Below, piece by piece: positions 8,748 to 17,749 of a stretch of 41,878 nt of DNA (within the stretch, counting starts at the first letter, position 1; each line of letters opens with the position of its first letter). The notes below the pieces were generated by a model. The model was not told the origin of the DNA and did no database searches. It worked only from the letters and a program-made list of their open reading frames with translations. The DNA is from Nitrospirota bacterium (GTDB lineage: Bacteria; Nitrospirota; Thermodesulfovibrionia; Thermodesulfovibrionales; Dissulfurispiraceae). A program made the translations under genes and the position numbers. Location: contig WSNO01000016.1 in NCBI GenBank assembly GCA_009773415.1, forward strand, positions 1-41,878. The letters run 5' to 3'.

Positions 8748-9327
8748 AACAGTCAGCATATTGATATGCGGCGTCGGAGGACAGGGAATTCTGCTTGCGA
8801 GCGAAGTGATATCCGGAGTATGCCTGAAGGCGGGCTATGACGTGCGCCAGAGTGAAGTGCACGGCATGGCTCAGCGGGGCGGTTCGGTCATTTCTCATAT
8901 CCGGTTCGGGGCAAAAGTCTATTCTCCCATTATCGACCCGGGCACGGCGGACTTCGTGGTTTCTTTTGAACTGCTGGAAACCCTGCGCTATGCGCATTTT
9001 GCTCACGAAGGCAGCACTATTATTACCAATACGCAGAGAATTCTTCCTGTCGCGGTTGCCTCGGGAGCGGTGGAGTATCCGAAAAATATTGTCGAACGGC
9101 TTCGGACATTGCCGGTCCGGGTCATTGCGCTTGATGCGTTCAGCGAAGCGAAGTCGCTGGGAGACCCCCGGATGGTGAACATGATATTGGTTGGAGCGCT
9201 CTCCGAACTTCTGCCTTTTGACGGCAGCCTCTGGCGCGAAGTGCTCGAAAGACGCCTCCCGGCCAAAATATTACCGTCGAACATAAAGGCTTTCGATTTT
9301 GGTCGTGCCTCTGTGCAGAAGAAATAA
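8740..9327 (+). CDS. iorB: Indolepyruvate ferredoxin oxidoreductase, beta subunit
   Basis: The 195-residue gamma-type subunit of the 2-oxoacid:ferredoxin oxidoreductase superfamily. The N terminus has ILICGVGGQGILLASEVI followed by SEVHGMAQRGGSVISHIRFG, the signature of IorB/KorC-like subunits. ATG 8740 lies inside the 3' end of iorA and gives the expected N terminus; the frame is also open further upstream but that part belongs to iorA. It acts with IorA as the catalytic pair. No dedicated ferredoxin or acyl-CoA synthetase gene is adjacent. Confidence 0.95.
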   Translation: MDKTVSILICGVGGQGILLASEVISGVCLKAGYDVRQSEVHGMAQRGGSVISHIRFGAKVYSPIIDPGTADFVVSFELLETLRYAHFAHEGSTIITNTQRILPVAVASGAVEYPKNIVERLRTLPVRVIALDAFSEAKSLGDPRMVNMILVGALSELLPFDGSLWREVLERRLPAKILPSNIKAFDFGRASVQKK

Positions 9328-9403
9328 TAACGTGGCGCGGCAACGCCGCACGCTCAGATGAGCAACGCGCTGCACTGCCCCTTTTGACGCTCCGGAAAAT
9401 GCA

Positions 9404-9445
9404 CATGATTGGTCGGGTGGCTCCTCAGCCCCCCGACCAATCATG
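9404..9445. terminator. Long perfect hairpin between convergent genes
   Basis: A 14-bp perfect inverted repeat (9404-9417 with 9432-9445) lies between the convergent iorB and response-regulator genes. The inner GGCT/AGCC can extend the pairing. It has no U tract on either strand, so it is not a canonical rho-independent terminator. Its placement suggests a bidirectional stop or a 3'-end stabiliser. Confidence 0.5.
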
Positions 9446-9501
9446 AACAATATGCATGTCATGGAGCTCCCACCCCGCCCGCAGTCTGAAAACAAACGAA
9501 T

Positions 9502-10143
9502 CTAGTCTGTCAGATCGATCAGCTTATGCTTGATCGCGTAGTTCGTCAATTCCGCATTATTTTTCATCTTCATCTTTTCCAGAATGCGGACACGGTGCGT
9601 ACTCACCGTCTTGACGCTCAGGCAGAGATCTTCCGCGATATCGCTTACCGTCTTGCCGGAGGCAATCATGCACAGCACCTGATATTCCCGATTCGAAAGC
9701 GCTTCATGAACCGGCCGATCTGCATCGCCCTCAAGATCGAGCAGCAACCTTTCCGCAAGTGAGGCACTCACATACTTGCCGCCCAGTGAAATTTTCCGGA
9801 TTGCCTCCATAAGCTCTTCAGAAGCACTTGCCTTGGTAATATAGCCGGAGGCGCCCGCTTTCAGCGCACGGATGGCATACTGTTCTTCAGGGTACATGCT
9901 CAGCACGAGCACTTTGAGCTTCGGCTTGTGCGTTTTGAGCTGCTTCAATGTCTCAAGCCCATTCATCCCGGGCATCGATATATCGAGCAACAGCAGATCA
10001 CACTCTTGTTTCCAGACCTGGTCGAGCACTTCCTGGCCACTGCTCGCCTCGCCAATCACCGAAAGATCTGGGTTCTCTTCAAGTATCTGGCGCAATCCGT
10101 GCCGGAATATCGCATGGTCATCAGCTATCATAATCTTCGTCAT
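9502..10143 (-). CDS. NarL/FixJ-family response regulator
   Basis: Two-component regulator of 213 residues. The receiver domain is at residues 1-120, with the acidic pair in IADDH, phospho-acceptor Asp54 in LLLLDISMPGM, and the Lys in GYITKAS. A C-terminal LuxR-type helix-turn-helix follows at about 148-205 (LSNREYQVLCMIASGKTVSD, then LSVKTVSTHRVRILEKM). Its ATG overlaps the stop of the upstream kinase by 4 nt, so the two form a cognate pair. It probably binds DNA as a dimer after phosphorylation. The target genes are not evident here. Confidence 0.95.
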   Translation of the reverse strand: MTKIMIADDHAIFRHGLRQILEENPDLSVIGEASSGQEVLDQVWKQECDLLLLDISMPGMNGLETLKQLKTHKPKLKVLVLSMYPEEQYAIRALKAGASGYITKASASEELMEAIRKISLGGKYVSASLAERLLLDLEGDADRPVHEALSNREYQVLCMIASGKTVSDIAEDLCLSVKTVSTHRVRILEKMKMKNNAELTNYAIKHKLIDLTD

Positions 10144-12380
10144 AGGCGATCCACCTCTTCCTTCGTGAGCGGCATGCTCACAATCACCGTCGTCCCGATG
10201 TCCGGCACCCCCAGAAACTTGACATCACCGCCCAAAAAACGCACCCGCTCGCGAATTCCGATAATCCCGAAAGAAGTCGGGCTGGCAAGCTGAGTATCGG
10301 TAATGCCTTTGCCGTTATCCCGAATCTGCAGAGCAAGCGTATTGCACTCCAACTCTGCATGCACCTGAACCTTTGTGGCTCCTGAGTGACGGATCACATT
10401 CGTGAGAGTCTCCTGAAAAATGCGGAATATCGCGGTGGCGCGCTTCTGATCCAGCGGCAGCTCCTCAGTGCCGACAGAAAGTTCGAATGCTATTCCGGTG
10501 CGCTTGCGAAACTCCTCAACCTGCCATTCTATAGCTGCAAAGAGACCAAGGTAATCCAGCACTCCCGGGCGCAGTTCGGACGAGATGCGCTGAACTACCT
10601 CGATGGTTGTATCAACAAGATTCATCATCGTATGAACGCTCGGTATAAGTTCGCTCTTTTCTTTAGCGAGGCGGCGCTTCAGCCATGACAAGTCCAGTTT
10701 CAGAGCGGTCAGAATCTGGCCGAGCTCGTCATGAATCTCCGTGGCAATCTGGCGCCGCTCTTCCTCGCGAACAGCCTGAAGATGCGCAGACAGGTTGCGA
10801 AGCTGTTCACGGGAACTGCGGAGCTGCTCTTCAACGCGGTTACGCTCCGTCATGTCGCGCATTATTGTCCGTGTCTTTATCATGGTACCGTTCTTGTCAA
10901 GCTCGACAAATACATGGAGACTGGCCGGGAAAACCGATCCATCCTTGCGGATGATGTTCCTCTCCAGACCGATCACGGTACGCTGCTTCTTGATGTCCGG
11001 GAACGCGCGCTCGTGCATCTCACGGGATTCAGGGGTAAAAATATCGGTAATGGGACGGCCGATCAGCTCCTCGCGGGCGTATCCAAGCATGCGCACTTCG
11101 GTTTCATTGCAATCGATGATTATGCCGTTCCGATCAACAGAATGATACATGTCCGGAGCGTTATCATAGAGATCGCGATATTTCTCTTCAGATATGCGCA
11201 AGGCTTCTTCGACCTTGCGCCGCTTGTTGATATTCATCAGGAGGGTGAAAATGATCGCTGAGAGAGTCCCGATGGTGGCGAGAATGCCCCATATCAGAGT
11301 TTTGTTTTTTGAATAGAAAGTATCTGGAGCATTGATGACGATGCTCTCAGGCGGCAACAGCCCCTGTCTCACCCGGAAGCGCTGCATTTCCCTGTAATCA
11401 AACATATACCGGTTCGGGCTTGTCCTGACAATTGGAACAGCACCAACATCCTCACCCTGCAAAATCCTCAGGGTCTGCTCCGCCGCAGTCCGTCCCTGCG
11501 CATAGCCGCTCGTCAGCATGCCGCCCACGATGCCGCGCCCGAGATAGAACTCCCAGAAACTGAAAATCGGAACCGTAGCTTCTTTGTAGATCACGGCAAG
11601 GCTCTCTTCGTATGCAAAAAAATTGCCACTTTTGTCCCGGTTGACTACGAGCAGGAGGATGATGCTGTCATAGGGTATCTGGCGGATGCGGACCTTTAGT
11701 TCCTGAATATCGAAGTCCTCATAAAAGACAAACTGCACACGGTCCTGAAAAGCCGGCATGACACGCAAAACTTCATTTTTCATGGCAACGCCGGTCGTCG
11801 TCTGGTCATTGACGACCACAAACTCCTTCGCATACGGATGCAGCTTTAAGGCGATTTCTATAGTGCTCCGGACATCGGTCTCTTCGACGACACCCGTAAT
11901 ATTCGAATGTCCTTCAATCAACTTGTCGGTAAAGTGATTAATGCCGGTAAAGACCACCGGGGTGCCGGGAAAGAGTTCGCTCCGATGCCGGAGGACGAAT
12001 TCCAGCGCATCGTTATCCGCAGCAATAATGACATCAAAGCTTTCTTTCCGGTACTTCAGCTTGAATGTTTTATGGAGCTGCTCAAAATACGCAGGATTGA
12101 AATAACGCTTGGTGTCCATGAATTCAAAATCCATCTCAACGTCAAGCCCCTGTGCGGGGAAGACCGATTCAATGCCGCGAATTATGTTGTCGGTCCAGCT
12201 CAGCCCTTTGTGGTAGGAGTTCAGAACAAGAACCTGTTTTTTCTTGGCAGCTTTCGGTTCAGACTCGGAGGAGTGAGCAAGACATGCAAAGCCCGCTGCA
12301 AACATAAGCACTGCAATAATGACTTTCAGAACGTAGAAACGGATAGGAACGATTTCTGCCGGCATACGATATGATTGCAT
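10140..12380 (-). CDS. Sensor histidine kinase: binding-protein-like sensor, PAS, HisKA_3
   Basis: A 746-residue membrane sensor. After an N-terminal membrane segment comes a periplasmic domain (about 49-340) like the ABC-transporter substrate-binding family PF04392: LVLNSYHKGLSWTD, EFMDTKRYF, GTPVVFTGINHF and LGRGIVGGMLTSGYAQG. A transmembrane helix follows at about 360-385, then a PAS domain with PAC segment (about 396-515). The kinase is of the NarX/DegS type: RRQIATEIHDELGQILTAL with the phospho-His near 547, then an HATPase with DNGKGI. It overlaps the NarL-type regulator gene. The ligand is unknown; such domains bind small molecules such as amino acids or purines. The paralogous sensor at 19261 shares this domain. 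Confidence 0.93.
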   Translation of the reverse strand: MQSYRMPAEIVPIRFYVLKVIIAVLMFAAGFACLAHSSESEPKAAKKKQVLVLNSYHKGLSWTDNIIRGIESVFPAQGLDVEMDFEFMDTKRYFNPAYFEQLHKTFKLKYRKESFDVIIAADNDALEFVLRHRSELFPGTPVVFTGINHFTDKLIEGHSNITGVVEETDVRSTIEIALKLHPYAKEFVVVNDQTTTGVAMKNEVLRVMPAFQDRVQFVFYEDFDIQELKVRIRQIPYDSIILLLVVNRDKSGNFFAYEESLAVIYKEATVPIFSFWEFYLGRGIVGGMLTSGYAQGRTAAEQTLRILQGEDVGAVPIVRTSPNRYMFDYREMQRFRVRQGLLPPESIVINAPDTFYSKNKTLIWGILATIGTLSAIIFTLLMNINKRRKVEEALRISEEKYRDLYDNAPDMYHSVDRNGIIIDCNETEVRMLGYAREELIGRPITDIFTPESREMHERAFPDIKKQRTVIGLERNIIRKDGSVFPASLHVFVELDKNGTMIKTRTIMRDMTERNRVEEQLRSSREQLRNLSAHLQAVREEERRQIATEIHDELGQILTALKLDLSWLKRRLAKEKSELIPSVHTMMNLVDTTIEVVQRISSELRPGVLDYLGLFAAIEWQVEEFRKRTGIAFELSVGTEELPLDQKRATAIFRIFQETLTNVIRHSGATKVQVHAELECNTLALQIRDNGKGITDTQLASPTSFGIIGIRERVRFLGGDVKFLGVPDIGTTVIVSMPLTKEEVDRL

Positions 12381-12418
12381 GACGTAGTAGATTACCTGAT
12401 AAAATCGCTTTCAGACAA

Positions 12419-13216
12419 TCAGACATCCTCAGCGGTCCAGTATGCCTCGGCAACCCGCGCACGCGCCTCCTGTGCAAGCTTCTTGCGATCACCGCCGGCA
12501 TTTTCTGAAGAACAGAGGGGTGCACCGGCTGCCACCCGCACGACAAGCTCGTGCATGCCGAACAATTGCCATACATTCGGCGCAAGCGGGGCGTTGCCGA
12601 ACCAGGCAACCGGCGAAACGGCATCTGCGGGAACAGTGCGGCCGTCAACGCTCATGTAGCGAAGAGCCACAGGCAGCACCGGCAGGCGAGCCCTGGCAGG
12701 AAGATCGAAGAACGTGCTTTTGAACTCCAGCAGCCGGAGACCGTCCGACGTCGTTCCTTCAGGAAAGACGACGACGCTGACGTCATGAGCAATCCGCTCC
12801 TCTATCTCCTGCATTGCAGGAAGTGCTGCACGCCGGGAATCCCGATTGACGAAGACAGTGCCCGCAAAGGAGGCAAGTCGGCCAAGAATCGGCCAGTCCT
12901 TCACGTCGTGTTTTGAAAGAAACGCAACCGGCCGGACAGAGGCAAGAACTACGATATCGACATAACTGACATGATTGCTGACGATAAAATATGCCTCATT
13001 CTGAACAAGCGGCCATACCTCACCGCGTTGAACGATCCGAATGCCGAGAACTGCTGAGATAAGGATGGCCCACAGTCGTGTGCAGCGGGCACGAACCCCG
13101 GAGCGAAACTGCGGCAGCGGGCGGAAAATTATGCTCACAACGGCGCCGATACCAAGAAATGCAAAACAGATAACGAAAATGAGTATCGCCTTTGCGACTT
13201 TCCGGATGAGCGTCAT
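12419..13216 (-). CDS. plsC: 1-acyl-sn-glycerol-3-phosphate acyltransferase (PlsC-like)
   Basis: Membrane acyltransferase of phospholipid synthesis, about 265 residues from the chosen start. A hydrophobic anchor at the N terminus (ILIFVICFAFLGIGAVVSII) is followed by the catalytic HX4D box in VSNHVSYVDIV. Then come GTVFVNRDSR and VVVFPEGTTSDG, the glycerol-phosphate-binding and FPEGT motifs. I chose ATG 13216, preceded by GGAG. The frame stays open to 13309, but that extension would run into the divergent gene. It ends 38 nt before the sensor kinase on the same strand, so the three minus-strand genes may be co-transcribed. Confidence 0.9.
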   Translation of the reverse strand: MTLIRKVAKAILIFVICFAFLGIGAVVSIIFRPLPQFRSGVRARCTRLWAILISAVLGIRIVQRGEVWPLVQNEAYFIVSNHVSYVDIVVLASVRPVAFLSKHDVKDWPILGRLASFAGTVFVNRDSRRAALPAMQEIEERIAHDVSVVVFPEGTTSDGLRLLEFKSTFFDLPARARLPVLPVALRYMSVDGRTVPADAVSPVAWFGNAPLAPNVWQLFGMHELVVRVAAGAPLCSSENAGGDRKKLAQEARARVAEAYWTAEDV

Positions 13217-13292
13217 ATGCTTTGTTTCTCCAGAAACATTCGTCCTCCGCGTGAGTGCAATCGCAAGTCTGTACGTTTTATAATACAAAGTT

Positions 13293-14525
13293 ATGAGAAA
13301 TTCATTCACCGCGAACTGTCCCTTGTGTCAGCGATTGTTCGGCACAGGGGGGCATATTGCTCTTGTTCTGCTGATGCTGCTGCTGACCGGAATTGCAGGC
13401 GACGTATCTGCAGCACCAGATTTTGCGAAAGACTCAGTGGTCGTCATTACCGTAAAGGATACCGACGGAGTGATAACTGCCTTCTCAAGCGGAACCGTTC
13501 TCCGCAGCGACGGCCTTGTCGCGACCACCTGCACCATTGTTACACAATGGCTGCTCGGCACTCGTCACACTCTGAGAATCGTCACCAGTGACGGCACCGA
13601 TATACCGATGATTGATGCGCTGTCCTGCGACAAAAAGACCAATTCCGCACTGATACGCGTACCGGCGGAGAGTCTCAGCCCCGTTATCGCCCTCAGGCAG
13701 AAAGACATTCCGAGAAGTGCCGTGCTGCTCAGCCGGATTTCGCACAAGGAGGTGAGGCGGACCGCACTTGCGCTGACTCCTCGGAAAGTAAAAACAGAGA
13801 CCCTTGCAAGTTCAACATCCATTTCAGAAGCTCTTGCCGGTGGCCCGGTGCTGAATGAACGGGGAGCCGCCCTGGGCATTGCAACTGTTGACCGCATTTC
13901 GCAGACGACGCTGGTCGTCCCTATAAACAGGCTCTTTGACCACTATGAACAGTACCGACTGCTGCAAAAAAAGCGCCGGCAGATTGAGTTATTGGAACAG
14001 ACAGGCAGCACTGATCCTATGATTATCCGTCCGATCCCCCCGGAGATCAAGCAGGCTCAGGGCCAGGTGAATGCGCAGCCGGCAAATCCTGAAGCCTATA
14101 TGTCCCTCGGGAAGGCGTACGATGCATCGCGGCTTTATGACCAGGCGGTTGATGCTTACCGTCATGTCATTCGGCTCGATCCGGGAAATTTCGAAGGTCA
14201 TATAAATCTCGGACTTGCGGCATATCAGGCGGGACGCTACCGGGAAGCGGCAAATGCCTATGAAAGCGCACTGAGGCTGCAGTCCCAGTCGGTCGCTGCT
14301 CTCATAAAACTTGGAGCCGCCTATCTCATCCTCGGAGAGTATTCTTATGCGGTTTCTGCCTTGAAGAAGGCTGCTGCCATTGAACCGAAAAACCCGCAAG
14401 CAAGATATAATCTCGGCGTTGCGCACTTTCTGAACGGTGACAATGACGCCGCAATGGTCGAATATCTTCATCTGAATGCGGTCGATCCCAAGCGGGCCCG
14501 CAGTCTGTTTGATTTGGTCAATTAA
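13293..14525 (+). CDS. Secreted trypsin-like domain protein with TPR repeats, catalytic residues apparently lost
   Basis: A 410-residue exported protein. An N-terminal hydrophobic segment ending ...VSAA acts as a signal peptide or anchor. A DegP/S1C-like beta-barrel domain occupies about residues 45-210: SSGTVLRSDGLVATTCTIV, then KKTNSALIRVP, and ALAGGPVLNERGAALGIAT. In active proteases the first segment ends in a TNxHV motif and the last contains GNSGGP. Here the histidine position reads T-C-T and the serine position reads A-L-A-G-G-P, so proteolysis is unlikely. About four TPR repeats (AYMSLGKAYDASRLYDQAVD, then GHINLGLAAYQAGRYREA and similar) fill residues 255-400. A TATAAT lies at 13279-13284, very close to the start. 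Likely a periplasmic scaffold. Confidence 0.82.
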   Translation: MRNSFTANCPLCQRLFGTGGHIALVLLMLLLTGIAGDVSAAPDFAKDSVVVITVKDTDGVITAFSSGTVLRSDGLVATTCTIVTQWLLGTRHTLRIVTSDGTDIPMIDALSCDKKTNSALIRVPAESLSPVIALRQKDIPRSAVLLSRISHKEVRRTALALTPRKVKTETLASSTSISEALAGGPVLNERGAALGIATVDRISQTTLVVPINRLFDHYEQYRLLQKKRRQIELLEQTGSTDPMIIRPIPPEIKQAQGQVNAQPANPEAYMSLGKAYDASRLYDQAVDAYRHVIRLDPGNFEGHINLGLAAYQAGRYREAANAYESALRLQSQSVAALIKLGAAYLILGEYSYAVSALKKAAAIEPKNPQARYNLGVAHFLNGDNDAAMVEYLHLNAVDPKRARSLFDLVN

Positions 14526-14687
14526 GAAAACGACAACTGTTTCTGAGCAGGATGCAAGCAGAACAAATTATTTTTCCATAATCATCTTTTGCAACCGGGC
14601 AGGAGTGTTTATCGATGCGGACGAATGCCTCATCTCAGGAAGATTCGTCTATTGCCGGAGGGGCAAAGCCATCGCTGATCACCGGCC

Positions 14688-15197
14688 TTACGGCTTTATT
14701 ACTATAGGCGTACCATCCGGCACAAGACGCCAGATTTCCTGGATCTCTTTGTCAGTAACGGCAATGCAGCCTTCGGTCCAGTCTTTTTCGCGATGCAGTT
14801 TACCCAGATAAGCAAATTGAGGCTTCAGGCCATGAATCATAATGCTTCCGCCGGGAGAAACTCCGAGATCCTCGGCCCGCTGCACATCATCCCGGCTCGG
14901 ATACGATATCCGCAATGAAAGGTGAAATGCGCTGTTCGGATTGCGTGAATCAATTATATACGAACCTTCAGGGGTCTTTCTGTCCCCTGCCCTGACTTTA
15001 TGACCGTATGGATTCGTGCCCAAAGCGATACGATAGGATTTGAGGATTTCGCCGTTCTGCATCAGCATCATGACGCGCTTGCTTTTGATAACGACGATGC
15101 GATCCGCCTGATCAACAGTTGCAAACGCCGGAGCCTCCGTTACAAAAACAGTCAGCAGGATGATCGAGATTATGAGGGAACTATAGATTCTTTGCAT
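14688..15197 (-). CDS. L,D-transpeptidase (YkuD domain)
   Basis: An exported 169-residue protein with a signal peptide (SSLIISIILLTVFVTEAPAFA). It is followed by a YkuD catalytic domain: IALGTNPYGHKVRAGDRKTP, SIMIHGL, and DWTEGCIAVTDKEI with the nucleophilic cysteine. Such enzymes form 3-3 peptidoglycan crosslinks or attach proteins to the wall in the periplasm. No LysM or other wall-binding domain is present. The start has GGAGG 10 nt upstream. It converges with the TPR protein. A 7-bp hairpin (14620-14626 / 14643-14649) lies between them but lacks a U tract. Confidence 0.92.
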   Translation of the reverse strand: MQRIYSSLIISIILLTVFVTEAPAFATVDQADRIVVIKSKRVMMLMQNGEILKSYRIALGTNPYGHKVRAGDRKTPEGSYIIDSRNPNSAFHLSLRISYPSRDDVQRAEDLGVSPGGSIMIHGLKPQFAYLGKLHREKDWTEGCIAVTDKEIQEIWRLVPDGTPIVIKP

Positions 15198-15395
15198 TAC
15201 AGCGCAGCCTCCACAATTATCTGCATGCGTTCATGTGCGACAAATGGTTTATACGAGATAGTATACCATCTGCTTGTTGCCTGCTGCAGGACTCTGCAGG
15301 CTTTCATCAATCGATGCAGCTTTTATGGATATGCAGCGTTGAACAATAGAGATACCCGAACAATCAGCTCCGTTCGCGGGAGCAGGAGTGATGCA

Positions 15396-16613
15396 TCAGT
15401 CCGCTGATTTTCCCCAGCAAGCGATTCCCCGCTCCGGTGTCCACGGCGACAGCAGCCGCAGGTCTGCAATAATGCGGGGAATAATCGCGAGCGCCTGGTC
15501 GATTTCATCAGCCGTGGTGTATCGGCTGAGCGAAAACCGGACGGATCCTCGGATATATTCCACCGGAACCGCCATGGCCTGCAGCACATGACTCGGACCG
15601 TCTGACCCTGAAGAACATGCCGACCCCGACGAGGCACAAATACCGGCTGCATCGAGCTTCATCAGGATTGCCTCTCCCTCAATATACCCAAAGCTGATAT
15701 TCGTCGTATTCGGCAGCCGGTGCTCACAGTCTCCATTCACCCTTGTATCGTGACACCTCTGAAGCAGTCCGTGTTCAAGACGATCCCGCAGGGCAGCCAC
15801 TGCGGTCTGCTCCTCTGCGATATGCGCGCCTGCGAGCGCGCACGCGCGGCCGAGGCCGACAATGGATGCAACGTTCTCTGTCCCGGCCCGGTGCCCGTCT
15901 TCCTGATGTCCGCCGATGACATAGGGATTAAACGACACCCCTTTTCTGAGATAAAGAACTCCTATTCCCTTCGGTGCATGCAGTTTGTGGCCAGATAGCG
16001 AGAGCATGTCGACAGGAAGTTTTTTCAGATCTACCGGCACCTTGCCGATCGACTGCACGGCATCAGTATGGAACAGCACCCCGCGTTCACGGCAGAAAGC
16101 CCCAATCTCATCAATCGGAAAAAACACGCCGGTTTCGTTATTTGCATGCATTACCGAAACGACTGCAGTATCCGCGTCAATCGCCGCCTTCAGTTGGTCA
16201 GGGTCGAGGCGTCCAAGAGGATCAACCGGGAGAAAGGTCACACGATAGCCCTTGCCCTGAAGACGGCGGGCAAAATTGAGCACGGCAGGGTGCTCTACCG
16301 CGGTTGTGATGACATGCCGCCGCTCAGGATACTCTTCCAGCGCGCTGTTCAGGGCTGCGTTGTCGCTCTCCGTGCCGCAACTGGTGAAAACAATTTCATC
16401 TGCATCTGCGCCGAGAAGACCTGCTATCTGCCCGCGTGCCTCTTCGATCGCCCGGCGCACACATCGTGATATGGTATATGCGCTGGACGGATTGCCGAAA
16501 TGCTCCCACAGATAGGGCTGCATCGCCTCAATCACCTCGGGAGCGATTGCCGTGGTGGCATTGTTGTCGAGATAGAGTATCTTCCCTTTTTTTTCAAAAT
16601 AAACTTCACGCAT
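15396..16613 (-). CDS. nifS: Cysteine desulfurase (NifS/IscS family)
   Basis: PLP enzyme that releases sulfur from cysteine for Fe-S cluster or thio-cofactor assembly. Motifs are YLDNNATTAIAPEV, FGNPSSAYTISRCVRRAIE, TSCGTESDNAAL, HANNETGVFFPIDEIG, the PLP-lysine segment SLSGHKLHAPKGIG and the catalytic cysteine loop CASSGSACSSG. About 405 residues. I prefer ATG 16613 over the in-frame GTG at 16622, because AGG lies 8 nt before the ATG and the shorter N terminus is typical. It follows cysM on the same strand after about 97 nt. No iscU/nifU scaffold is adjacent, so the receiving pathway cannot be named. Confidence 0.94.
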   Translation of the reverse strand: MREVYFEKKGKILYLDNNATTAIAPEVIEAMQPYLWEHFGNPSSAYTISRCVRRAIEEARGQIAGLLGADADEIVFTSCGTESDNAALNSALEEYPERRHVITTAVEHPAVLNFARRLQGKGYRVTFLPVDPLGRLDPDQLKAAIDADTAVVSVMHANNETGVFFPIDEIGAFCRERGVLFHTDAVQSIGKVPVDLKKLPVDMLSLSGHKLHAPKGIGVLYLRKGVSFNPYVIGGHQEDGHRAGTENVASIVGLGRACALAGAHIAEEQTAVAALRDRLEHGLLQRCHDTRVNGDCEHRLPNTTNISFGYIEGEAILMKLDAAGICASSGSACSSGSDGPSHVLQAMAVPVEYIRGSVRFSLSRYTTADEIDQALAIIPRIIADLRLLSPWTPERGIACWGKSAD

Positions 16614-16710
16614 TGTTTGCACCTGCCTTATTTCTGTTCCCTTATTCCTGAAACGCCGACTTTCCCGCCTCCGGACTTCCGCTCTGCGGCATGTTCCGAT
16701 TCTTCGGACC

Positions 16711-17619
16711 CTACGGAGGGCATTTGCCGCACACTGAGGTAAAAAGCGCCGTAGACAGATAACGGTCTCCGCGGTCAGGAAAAATCACGGCGATGACGCC
16801 ATCTGTCAGCTCGCTCGACGTGCGAATTGCAGCATGCATAACAGCCCCGCTGGACATGCCGACAAAGATGCCTTCCTGCAGCGCAAGCTTCCGGGTCGTG
16901 TCGAAGGCCTCTTCATCATTCACGATGATGCGTGCGTCAAGTTCGCCGGGATTGAAAATCTGCGGGATGATCGCTTCTTCCATATTCTTGAGACCCTGCA
17001 CACGGTGCCCTTTGACCGGCTCTACGCCGATAACGCGAATTCCCGGATTAAATTCTTTCAAACGGCGACCGACACCCATAAGCGTGCCGGTGGTTCCCAT
17101 GCCCGCCATGAAATGGGTTATCGCCCCTTTCGTTTGTTCGATGAGCTCTCTGCCGGTGGTCTCGTAGTGCGCAAGAATATTTGCCGGGTTGTCGAACTGG
17201 TTCGGCATGAAATAACGATCCGGTGTTTCGGCATAGATCTGATGAGCAAGGCGGATTGCCCCGTCAGTGCCTTCGTTGGCAGGGCTGATGATTATCTCGG
17301 CCCCGAAAGCTTCCAGCACCTTGCGGCGTTCGATGCTGACACATCCCGGCATGACAAGTTTGCATCGGTATCGCTTCGCCGCTGCGACCATGGCAAGACC
17401 GATTCCGGTATTCCCGGATGTTGCCTCCAGAATAATCCTGTCGCGGGTCAGCAGACCTTCACGCTCAGCTGCTGCAATCATGTAGAGCGCCGTTCTGTCT
17501 TTAATCGAACCGCCGGGATTGTTCCCCTCCAGCTTTGCATAAATCGTCACCTTCGGATTCGGGTTGATATTATCAACCCGGACCAACGGCGTGTTACCGA
17601 TGCAGTCAATTATGCTCAT
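16711..17619 (-). CDS. cysM: Cysteine synthase (CysM/CysK family)
   Basis: PLP-dependent beta-replacement enzyme, 302 residues. It makes cysteine from an activated serine (O-acetyl- or O-phosphoserine) and sulfide or thiosulfate. Motifs are IDCIGNTPLVRV, the PLP lysine (about residue 40) in NNPGGSIKDRTA, the phosphate loop TSGNTGIGLA, MAGMGTTGTLMGVGR and the terminal segment FPDRGDRYLST. The start is preceded by GAGAGGG. Lying just upstream of nifS, it would supply the desulfurase substrate. The exact substrate preference is not readable from the sequence. The CGKC near the C terminus is an unusual extension. Confidence 0.93.
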   Translation of the reverse strand: MSIIDCIGNTPLVRVDNINPNPKVTIYAKLEGNNPGGSIKDRTALYMIAAAEREGLLTRDRIILEATSGNTGIGLAMVAAAKRYRCKLVMPGCVSIERRKVLEAFGAEIIISPANEGTDGAIRLAHQIYAETPDRYFMPNQFDNPANILAHYETTGRELIEQTKGAITHFMAGMGTTGTLMGVGRRLKEFNPGIRVIGVEPVKGHRVQGLKNMEEAIIPQIFNPGELDARIIVNDEEAFDTTRKLALQEGIFVGMSSGAVMHAAIRTSSELTDGVIAVIFPDRGDRYLSTALFTSVCGKCPP

Positions 17620-17749
17620 TCAGAACACCCTCTCAATGCAGTAGTAGTTTCATCCGGACGGCACCGCTGCCCCATAAGAAGAGCCCCGCAAAGCATGCCT
17701 CGGCAAAGAACGACATAGTTTACTGATTCAGGATGAAAAATATCATCTC

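Noticed and set aside
13279-13284. TATAAT as promoter of the trypsin-like/TPR gene
   Set aside because: It lies only 9 nt before the chosen ATG and lacks a -35, so it would give a near-leaderless message. Kept only as a remark.
17635-17718. A 27-codon minus-strand ORF just upstream of cysM, considered as a leader peptide
   Set aside because: It has only one Cys, no clear Shine-Dalgarno and no attenuator hairpin after it.
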